A stretch of DNA of 33,622 nt from UBA1268 sp965662195. Lineage in GTDB: Bacteria > Planctomycetota > Planctomycetia > Pirellulales > UBA1268. The position numbers and the translations under genes were made by a program. Positions 24,824 to 31,556 of the stretch are shown one piece after another. How positions within the stretch are numbered: the first letter of the stretch is position 1; each line of letters begins with the position of its first letter. A model generated the notes under the pieces. The model did not search any database, was not told the DNA's origin, and saw only the letters and a list, made by a program, of their open reading frames with translations. The stretch is taken from assembly GCA_965662195.1 (NCBI GenBank), contig CBFIHA010000037.1, positions 1 to 33,622 of the forward strand, in the 5' to 3' direction.

Positions 24824-24952
24824 GCCTGTCTCCCCACGGGTTCATTGCTTCAGTACCAACAGTTTGGCCGCGATGCCCTGCTGCCGGCATTTCCCAACAG
24901 TGTCGCCACCCAATCCGCTCGCTCAAGAGTTATCGCAGGTTTGACAGAGTTC

Positions 24953-25378
24953 TCACACGGCCGACTTGTGGCCAGGAAGAGACTGCGGGGCTTCCGGTCC
25001 AGCAGAAATGCCTGCTTGGGCAGGAACGGCAGCCCGCTGCCAGGGCAGCCGGCCTTCGACTTCCATCTGGAGGGCAAGGCTTAGGAAGGTTCGGATCACC
25101 ACGATCAGCCCGAGCACCAGCACACTTTCAAGCGTCGGGGTCACAGCGACCGTGCGAATGATGTCGGCTGCAACGAGAAACTCTAGCCCCAGCAGAATGC
25201 CCCGGCCGAGATCCTGCCGAAACTGTCGGTAGCGGCCGAGCGCGGCCACCGGCCGAAACAGCAACCGCCCCACGGCGACGATGATCCCCGCCACCACGAC
25301 CACCACCCCACCGGCATCGATCGCCAGCCCGACCTGCTCGACCGCCTGCCGAAAAAACTCGATGTCCAATGCTTTCAA
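24953..25378 (-). CDS. DUF1622 family membrane protein
   Basis: The 141-residue protein has about three hydrophobic segments: AGGVVVVVAGIIVAVGRLLF (about 23-42), a middle helix around ILLGLEFLVAADIIRTVA, and LESVLVLGLIVVIRTFLSLAL. The block GLEFLVAADIIRTVAVTP and RTFLSLALQMEVEGRLPW are hallmarks of the DUF1622 family. Its function is unknown. The last 25 or so residues (rich in Ala, Gly, Pro) look unstructured. It starts 30 bp after the stop of the ion-channel gene on the same strand, so the two are probably one transcription unit; this context suggests a membrane or ion-related role but does not prove it. Confidence 0.87.
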   Translation of the reverse strand: MKALDIEFFRQAVEQVGLAIDAGGVVVVVAGIIVAVGRLLFRPVAALGRYRQFRQDLGRGILLGLEFLVAADIIRTVAVTPTLESVLVLGLIVVIRTFLSLALQMEVEGRLPWQRAAVPAQAGISAGPEAPQSLPGHKSAV

Positions 25379-25408
25379 CTCCTCAGGTCATCAGGCACCT
25401 GCCGCTGC

Positions 25409-26140
25409 CTATTTCGGCTCATCGGCCGGCAGTGACGCAATCCGGGCAATCAGCGTGGCCGGAAACAAAATGCCGCAGAGGCCCTCAAGGGTCGCCACCG
25501 TCAGCGGCAGCGAGCCAGTCGGCACCAGGTCACTGTACCCGGCCGTGGTGAGGGTGGCGAACGAGAACCAGATGTAGTCGACCCAGCGGAGTTCCCGGCC
25601 ACCCTCGAATTCCTGCGGCAGGGCATAGTGGCCAAAGCCGAAGGTGCCGACCAAGGCATGAACCGCCGCGAAGAAAATGCCGAGCATCATGAAACTCGCC
25701 GCGCCGCAATAGATCCGCTGCGTGCCGGGAACATCCGCGCGAAAGGCCTGGCGAATGCAAAGATAGACACCGGCGAGTTTCACCAGCAGAAAGACCAGCA
25801 GCGGCGGAAACCGAAAGCCGAGATCGGTCACGATGTGCACCGCGTTCCAGAGGCAGGCCACGCCGCCGATACCCGTCAGAAGGATCGTCAGCCGCTGGTA
25901 GCCGAGGAGCCAGACGGTGGTGATGGCCATCGCCAGGGCGGCAATCACGAACACCCCCGGCGTGAGCCGCTGGCCGGTGTCGAACACCGGCACCAGCCCA
26001 ATCAGCGCCACCTGCCCGAGAAAAATCAGCATCCCGTGCCGTTCCAGCCGGGCCCGCCGCTGGCGACGATGGGCCAGCAGCTGCGGCTCGGCCGGCCGGG
26101 CAGCCTGGAGTTTCAAGCGACTGAGCCAACGACCGATCAT
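25409..26140 (-). CDS. Potassium-channel-like membrane protein (two-TM pore, Ion_trans_2 type)
   Basis: The 243-residue protein has several N-terminal hydrophobic helices (for example MLIFLGQVALIGLVPVF, GVFVIAALAMAITTVWLLG, FPPLLVFLLVKLAGVYLCI, GAASFMMLGIFFAAVHALVG) and a C-terminal pore unit: WVDYIWFSFATLTTAGYSDL, then a final helix LTVATLEGLCGILFPATLIARI. The layout matches the bacterial ion-channel family annotated as potassium channels. The selectivity filter at 199-204 is TAGYSD; the usual sequence is TxGYGD, so Gly is replaced by Ser203 (codon AGT at 25532-25534). Whether it conducts potassium is therefore open. The start ATG has AAGGAG 7-8 nt upstream. The frame is open upstream to 26653 but that part is antisense to the divergent DUF808 gene. 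Confidence 0.85.
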   Translation of the reverse strand: MIGRWLSRLKLQAARPAEPQLLAHRRQRRARLERHGMLIFLGQVALIGLVPVFDTGQRLTPGVFVIAALAMAITTVWLLGYQRLTILLTGIGGVACLWNAVHIVTDLGFRFPPLLVFLLVKLAGVYLCIRQAFRADVPGTQRIYCGAASFMMLGIFFAAVHALVGTFGFGHYALPQEFEGGRELRWVDYIWFSFATLTTAGYSDLVPTGSLPLTVATLEGLCGILFPATLIARIASLPADEPK

Positions 26141-26299
26141 TCGTGATCTCCTTACACCGACACCCGGGCAGCCGAGCAGACCAACAACTGCTGCTGCGGC
26201 CGCCGCCCGCGGTGCGGTATTCTGCCAGAGTCCTGGCCGTCGGTGGGAGTGTTCCGCCCTCGGTGCCCGCTGTTCCTCCTGCCAGAACACCCTTCCCTG
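26141..26299. promoter_or_regulatory. Divergent promoter region between channel and DUF808 genes
   Basis: A 159-bp gap separates two divergent membrane-protein genes and must hold both promoters. I do not see clear -35/-10 boxes or an operator. The AAGGAG of the channel gene lies at its left end. Confidence 0.4.
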
Positions 26300-27214
26300 A
26301 TGGCTTCCAGCCTGCTGCTTTTGCTCGACGATATCGCCAGCGTCCTCGACGACGTCTCGGTGATGACCAAGGTGGCTGCCAAGAAGACCGCCGGCGTCCT
26401 CGGCGACGATCTGGCCCTCAACGCCAAGCAGGTGACGGGAGTTGCCGCTGACCGCGAACTGCCGGTTGTCTGGCGGGTGGCTGTCGGCTCGGCGATCAAC
26501 AAAGCGCTGCTGGTCCCGGCAGCCCTGCTCCTGAACTGGCTGCTGCCCGCGGCGGTCACACCGCTGCTGATGGCTGGCGGCCTGTTCCTCTGCTTTGAAG
26601 GCGCCGAGAAGCTGCTCCACAAGTTGCTGCATCGCAACGAGTCCAGCGGCCACGCCGCTGCTGTGACAGCAGCGGCGGCGGCCTCAACAGCCGATCTGCT
26701 GGCGGTCGAACAGACACGGATCCGGGGCGCGATTCGGACCGACTTCATCCTTTCGGCAGAGATCATCGTCATCAGCCTGGGCGTGGTGGCCGAGCGGACA
26801 TTCGCGGTTCAGCTGGGCGTGCTGGCGGCGATCTCCGCACTGATGACCTTAGGCGTCTACGGCCTGGTGGCCGGCATCGTCAAGCTCGACGACCTCGGCC
26901 TCTGGCTGGCCCGGCAGCGTTCGGCCGCCGCCCGGACCGTGGGCCGCAGCATTGTGACAGCGGCGCCATGGCTGATGCGGCTGCTTTCAATTGCCGGCAC
27001 GACCGCCATGTTCCTGGTCGGGGGCGGCATCGTGCTCCATGGGATTCCGCCGCTGCAGCATCTGGTTGAAGAGACGCTCGCGGACCAGTTGGCGGGCCTT
27101 GAGCCGCTGGCCCTGATGGCGGCCAACGGGCTGTTCGGCATCCTGGCCGGTGGTGCTGTGCTGGCGGTTGTACAGGCTGGACGGTGGGCATCGTTCCGTA
27201 GCGGAACCGCTTGA
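26300..27214 (+). CDS. DUF808 (YedI-like) inner-membrane protein
   Basis: The 304-residue protein opens with SSLLLLLDDIASVLDDVSVM, the typical DUF808 start, followed by KKTAGVLGDDLALNAKQVTG and an ELPVVWRVAVGSAINKALLV segment. About six hydrophobic helices follow (such as LLLNWLLPAAVTPLLMAGGL, AEIIVISLGVVAERTF, IAGTTAMFLVGGGIVLHGIP). E. coli YedI is the best-known member; its role is unknown. The ATG at 26300 is chosen from this conserved start; an in-frame ATG at 26243 would add 19 unlikely residues. No strong ribosome site is seen. The gene converges with the sulfatase gene: their stop codons are only 2 bp apart (27212-27214 and 27217-27219), so transcription of one may run into the other. 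Confidence 0.9.
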   Translation: MASSLLLLLDDIASVLDDVSVMTKVAAKKTAGVLGDDLALNAKQVTGVAADRELPVVWRVAVGSAINKALLVPAALLLNWLLPAAVTPLLMAGGLFLCFEGAEKLLHKLLHRNESSGHAAAVTAAAAASTADLLAVEQTRIRGAIRTDFILSAEIIVISLGVVAERTFAVQLGVLAAISALMTLGVYGLVAGIVKLDDLGLWLARQRSAAARTVGRSIVTAAPWLMRLLSIAGTTAMFLVGGGIVLHGIPPLQHLVEETLADQLAGLEPLALMAANGLFGILAGGAVLAVVQAGRWASFRSGTA

Positions 27215-27216
27215 GG

Positions 27217-28616
27217 TCACTGGGGCCGCAGGCCAGAAAAAACGTTGCCTTGCGGATGAGGTGGCAGGGTTTTTTGCCAGGCGGCAAGCTTCTCCCGCAG
27301 CGAAGCGGTGATGGCTGGGCTGGACACCGACTGATCGATCGTCTCCAAGGGGTCGGCAGCCAGGTCAAAGAGTGCAACCTGCTGCAGATCGCGACTGGCA
27401 ATCAGCTTCCAGTGGTCGTGAACGATAGCCCAGCCCCCCCAGTGATCGGGTCGGTCTTTCGGAGCTGGCCGGGGGGCATCTGCCTTCCAGAGCAGCGGCT
27501 TCGTCCGGTTCAGAGCGGGAGCGCCGAAGAGGGCCCTGGTCTGGCTGACACCGTCAGGCGTGTAGTCCTGCGGTAGTGGAGCCCCGGCGAGTTCGCAGAA
27601 GGTGGGCAGGAGATCAACAGCCGAGAGCAGCGTCTTGTCGTCGATCGCGTCCGCGGCTATTCTGCCCGGCCAGCGAGCGATGAAGGGCACACCGATGCCC
27701 CCCTCAAACAGGGCCGCCTTGTAGCCGCGGCGGCCGCCCGTCACGCCCTTCGAGGCCGCAATCCCAAAGCCTGCCCCGGTCGCAGTGTCGTACATCAGCT
27801 TCAGCTCAGTCGGCCGGGCTGCCCGGGCCGGCCCATTGTCCGAGCTGAAGATGACGAGCGTGTTCTCGGCGAGCCCTAGCCGGTCGAGTGCGGCAAGCAC
27901 CTGTCCGATCCGCTCATCGGCATGGGCCAGGGTGGCGGCATAGATTTCGTCTTCTTCACTGAGGCCTGCCTCACGGAACCACCAGCGATATTTTGGGACC
28001 ACATGAAACGGCGTATGGGGTTCGTGCATCCAGAGGTTGACGAAGAATGGCTTGCCGTTGTTCTTTGCCTGCTCAATGAAGGAGATTGTTCGGTCTGCGT
28101 CATCGTGCACGGGCATCTGCTCACCTGCACAGTTGAACGCCCCATAGTCGTCATAGCCGTACTCACTCGGGAGCGGCGAGTCGGGAATCATGTCGTTGGC
28201 CAGATGCCACTTGCCGTAGTGGGCGGTCGCGTAGCCCGCCTGCCTGAGCATTCGCGGCAGCAGCGGCGCGGTTGGGTCGAGCCAGTCGGGAGCGTTGCCT
28301 GGCAACTGCTGCAGGCAGCCTGACCGCCGATATTCCAGCGGGCCGGGAATTGCCCCGTCATCACTGCGGTTCGGCTCGGCGAGCAGACGCCACTGGCCAC
28401 CGTGAACCGGTGGAAGTCGGTGCCCTCACGGGCCAGCCGATCGATGTTCGGTGTCTTCACATAGGGATGCCCGTGACAGCCAAGGTCACCCCAGCCCCAG
28501 TCGTCGGCGAAGATGAACAGGATGTTGGGTTGTTCGACGGCGGGTGCCGGCCCCGCTCCGGCCGCGAAACACACTCCTGCCACCAGCCAGAAAACCCTTT
28601 GCGAAGCCCGCTTCAC
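27217..28616 (-). pseudogene. Sulfatase with internal frameshift
   Basis: A formylglycine-dependent sulfatase split over two frames. The first part has a signal-like start (VKRASQRVFWLVAGVCFAAG), NILFIFADDWGWGDLG with metal-binding Asp residues, and GVCSPSRTAVMTG, where the Cys of CSPSR is the residue converted to formylglycine. It goes out of frame after GQFPARWNI near 28330. The second part continues the fold in another frame from about DWLDPTAPLLPRMLRQAGYA (28290) through HYGKWHLAND, WMHEPHTPF, IFSSDNGPA and a normal C-terminal region to 27217. There is no homopolymer or slippery heptamer at the junction. The segment between RWNI and DWLDP also looks shortened or scrambled. The likely start is the GTG at 28616 with GGAAGGGG before it; ATGs at 28634 and 28646 are alternatives. 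It could be a decayed gene or an assembly error. Confidence 0.82.
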
Positions 28617-28692
28617 GTGTGCCCCTTCCAGCATGCCTTCTCTCATAATTTCCTGATGAACAACGCCTATCGCTCGTGAGCCCACAGCTGCT

Positions 28693-30531
28693 TTAGTCAA
28701 CCAGCCTGATCGCTTGCAGATATTCCTGGCCTGACGCCTTGGCCAGCTCCAACGTTGTCTTGCCCTGCACATCGACCAGCGTCACCTGAAACGTGCCAAT
28801 CTTTGCCCACGCTAAGGTCTTGCCGTCCGGCCCCTCAAAGTCCTCACGCTCGATGACAACCTCCTGCGGGCCTTCGCCGCTCACCTGTTTCGTCAGCGTG
28901 AAACTGCCCTGGTTGTCGGCTGGTGCAAGGAACTTGCTCTCAGCCCGCAATCGCAGCACCAGTCGCTTGCCATGCGGGTCGATCGCGAACACCAGCTTTC
29001 GGGCGTTGCCGCGATCGAGCGCTGGGTCCTGGAACTTATAGGTCGTCAGGCTCCGGCCATCGCGGGTTCCCCAGTCGCGGGCGCCGTTGGCAAAGTCCTC
29101 AAATATCTCATCCCCCTTGGCCAACTTTGCGAGTGACCTACGGTCAACGACCTCAGGCAACCAGACCCGCTCGCTTGAGTTGAGCACAAAGGTCTTGGTC
29201 TCTCCCCGTTCAAGCTGCCGGGTATCGTTCAGGCGGTAACGGCAAAGAGCGAATACGTAGAGCGGCAGATCGTCATACACCGGCAGGTCAACCGATAAGG
29301 CTGAACCTGCCTTGACCGCCTCGGCCCGCTTCCAGAATCGCATGCGGGCATTCGAATCGTAGCTGTAGTAGACCTCGGTCTCGACCAGCCGCTCAGGATT
29401 CTCCGGTGTCACCGTGAAGGTCGCCTGGTTCCTCGCCACCGTGAAGGTTGAGGGGGGCGTTGCTGGAATCTGCTGGTCGATCCCCTTGAGGTACTGATCG
29501 AACCAGAGGTTAAGCAGCACCCACTGCTCCGGGCCCGGGCCGTGGTTGTGATGGATGTTGGTGGTAACCCGCCAGTCTGTGTGCGGCAGCAATGCCATCG
29601 ACTGGTAGATTCGGTCGAATGCTGAGTGGAAATCGTTTGACGAACTGATAAAGCAGGTGGGGCAGGTCACGAGCGGCCAATAGCTGACCGGGTCGATAGT
29701 GGCCTTATAGAGTTCGAGTTCATCGGGCTGAAAATGGACCCGCAGGCTGCTCCGCTCAACCCCGGGAAAGTCAACGTACTTGAAGCCCGTGCCACCGACG
29801 AACGGCACGACCGCTTTCAGGCGTGAATCAATCGCAGTCAGCGCCGTGATCATGCCCCCCATCGAAAACCCACTGAAGCCGATCCGCTCGGGATCAACTT
29901 CCGGCTGCTGCTCAAGGAAGGTGATCGCCCGCCGTGCCGCCACAGCAAGCAGAAACCAATTGGCGTTTCGGGGACTGACCACAGGATCGATCGAGTAGTC
30001 GTCGGGCAGCAGGTTGCGTTTCCAGCCCTTCCGCAGTGCTTTGGCATAAAACTGTGGTCCCTGTGTCGGATCGACCTTGCCCCAGTCGGTGTTGGCCTCG
30101 ATGTCCTCCTCCAGCGGCCGGCCCAACCAGTTGATGTCGACCGTCGCGTAGCCCTGGCTGGCGAAATAGACACCACGCCCGCGCTCAGCCCGCTGGCCAC
30201 CGCCATGGCTCCAGACAAATGCCGGGTTCTTCTGGCCGTTGGCTGGGAACGAATAGTAGGCCGCGATCCGGGCCGGCGTGCCTTTGAACGTACCAACGGT
30301 GAACAGCAGATACCGGCTGACCACCCCATCAGCCTGCCACTCCTTCACCACCTCGATGTCGAGCGGCTCCTCGCGGGCGTCATAGTCTTTCCAGAGGTCG
30401 GTGACCGTCTGCGGAACGGCTCCTGGGGCATACGGCGTGAAGGTTTCCGCACCAGCAGAGGCGGCACAGTGGACGAGTGTCAGAACAGACAAGCCCACCA
30501 ACCGAGAGACCCGCCAATCAAATTGTTTCAT
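28693..30531 (-). CDS. Secreted alpha/beta hydrolase (dienelactone-hydrolase/acetyl xylan esterase-like)
   Basis: The 612-residue protein has a signal peptide (VSRLVGLSVLTLVHCAASAGA, about 8-28). The alpha/beta-hydrolase domain spans about 60-390: oxyanion-type WSHGGG (107-112), then GFSMGG with the nucleophile Ser223, and a later IHHNHGPGPEQW that could supply the catalytic His. About 200 C-terminal residues (YYSYDSNARMRFW, VWLPEVVDRRSLAKLAKGDE, LVLRLRAESKF) look like beta-rich domains, perhaps carbohydrate-binding; I cannot name them. It probably cleaves an ester, but the substrate is unknown. The ATG at 30531 has GAGGGG 4 nt upstream. A GTG at 30585 in the same frame overlaps the cytochrome gene but precedes an unlikely N-terminus. 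The sulfatase gene follows within about 80 bp. Confidence 0.85.
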   Translation of the reverse strand: MKQFDWRVSRLVGLSVLTLVHCAASAGAETFTPYAPGAVPQTVTDLWKDYDAREEPLDIEVVKEWQADGVVSRYLLFTVGTFKGTPARIAAYYSFPANGQKNPAFVWSHGGGQRAERGRGVYFASQGYATVDINWLGRPLEEDIEANTDWGKVDPTQGPQFYAKALRKGWKRNLLPDDYSIDPVVSPRNANWFLLAVAARRAITFLEQQPEVDPERIGFSGFSMGGMITALTAIDSRLKAVVPFVGGTGFKYVDFPGVERSSLRVHFQPDELELYKATIDPVSYWPLVTCPTCFISSSNDFHSAFDRIYQSMALLPHTDWRVTTNIHHNHGPGPEQWVLLNLWFDQYLKGIDQQIPATPPSTFTVARNQATFTVTPENPERLVETEVYYSYDSNARMRFWKRAEAVKAGSALSVDLPVYDDLPLYVFALCRYRLNDTRQLERGETKTFVLNSSERVWLPEVVDRRSLAKLAKGDEIFEDFANGARDWGTRDGRSLTTYKFQDPALDRGNARKLVFAIDPHGKRLVLRLRAESKFLAPADNQGSFTLTKQVSGEGPQEVVIEREDFEGPDGKTLAWAKIGTFQVTLVDVQGKTTLELAKASGQEYLQAIRLVD

Positions 30532-30581
30532 TCTGCCCCTCGCTTGCATCCCGCATGCTCCAATCTCACAACAATCATTAT

Positions 30582-31556
30582 TCACTTGCCACCTTCCAAC
30601 CGTAACGACACCAGGAATTTAACCAGCGCATCGATCTGCTCGACATCGAGTGTTTGCGTGATGTCGATCATTTGGTTTGCTTTTTCATAGCCCTGCACAA
30701 TCGCCGCCTGCGGCTTGAGAATTGATTCTCGAATGTAGGCCTCGTCCGCCACCACCTCCTCGCTGCGACCGTTTCGGGTCACGACCCGAGGGCCGGACCA
30801 GAGTTCGGTAAAACTCGGCCCAATCCGCTTGCCGCCGTCGAGCGTGTGGCAGGCCATGCAATGAATCGCATAGAGCAGCCGTCCGTTGGTGGTTGGCTGC
30901 TGCCTCGCAAAGGCCTCTGCCGTGCGCGGCAGCGAGAGGCGGATCTGCGCCCACGATTCCTTGGCGGGAATCTCAATCACACCCGGACGAACAACCTGCA
31001 CCCCATCGCTGACTGTGATGCCTGTCGTTGCTTTCGGATCGAGACAGTAAAAACGAGGGGCGTCTCCAACGCCGGCAAAGCTGAGCTCAACCGTCACCTG
31101 ATCCGGCCCAAACGAAAGGACCCGTTGCTCGATCGGCACACCATCAACACGAAACTGAAAAGTCGGGATGCCGGTCGCTGCCTCACGACGATACCCATCG
31201 AACTCGATTGTCATCGGCTCTTGATCGGCTGCTCCAATTCGCAATGGTGACTCCGCTGTTCCCACCGACCGCTTGGTGCCGAGGATTGGCAGCTTCCCTC
31301 CACCACGACCAGTCGCCTCTGGACGAAAATCGAGGAATCCCCCAAACCAGACAAAGGCAAGCCGGCACGCCACGGGGTCGAAGACATAACTGAACCCGCC
31401 CGGCATGCCGACAGCAATGCTGCGTGGCAGTCCCTGCGTGCTGCACCGCTGCACGATTGCGCGGTCCTGCACAAGAATGTCAAACTTTTGGCTCTGGGCA
31501 GCATCTCCCATCAGAACCATGAGCAGCCCGGCGACAGCCAAACTCCTCCGCTTCAT
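30582..31556 (-). CDS. Secreted protein with unknown N-terminal domain and C-terminal cytochrome c
   Basis: The 324-residue protein has a signal peptide (RSLAVAGLLMVLMGDAAQ, about 4-21). Residues about 25-211 form a beta-rich domain of unknown type, which closely resembles the start of the upstream propeller protein: DRAIVQ, FSYVFDP, RLAFVWFGGF and IEIPAKESWAQIRLSLP match segments there. The C-terminal part is a single class I cytochrome c domain: heme motif CMACH (Cys233, Cys236, His237), LDGGKRIGPSFTELW and a possible axial Met296 in KANQM. It is probably periplasmic and may carry electrons to or from a dehydrogenase. The ATG overlaps the stop of the propeller gene as ATGA (31553-31556), so the two are translationally coupled. 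Confidence 0.88.
   Translation of the reverse strand: MKRRSLAVAGLLMVLMGDAAQSQKFDILVQDRAIVQRCSTQGLPRSIAVGMPGGFSYVFDPVACRLAFVWFGGFLDFRPEATGRGGGKLPILGTKRSVGTAESPLRIGAADQEPMTIEFDGYRREAATGIPTFQFRVDGVPIEQRVLSFGPDQVTVELSFAGVGDAPRFYCLDPKATTGITVSDGVQVVRPGVIEIPAKESWAQIRLSLPRTAEAFARQQPTTNGRLLYAIHCMACHTLDGGKRIGPSFTELWSGPRVVTRNGRSEEVVADEAYIRESILKPQAAIVQGYEKANQMIDITQTLDVEQIDALVKFLVSLRLEGGK

Noticed and set aside
26141..26653. Upstream extension of the ion-channel frame
   Set aside because: The extension is antisense to the DUF808 gene, and a strong AAGGAG precedes the internal ATG at 26140.
28300..28345. Programmed ribosomal frameshift in the sulfatase
   Set aside because: There is no slippery heptamer or downstream hairpin at the junction, and the family is not known to use recoding. 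Kept as a broken gene.
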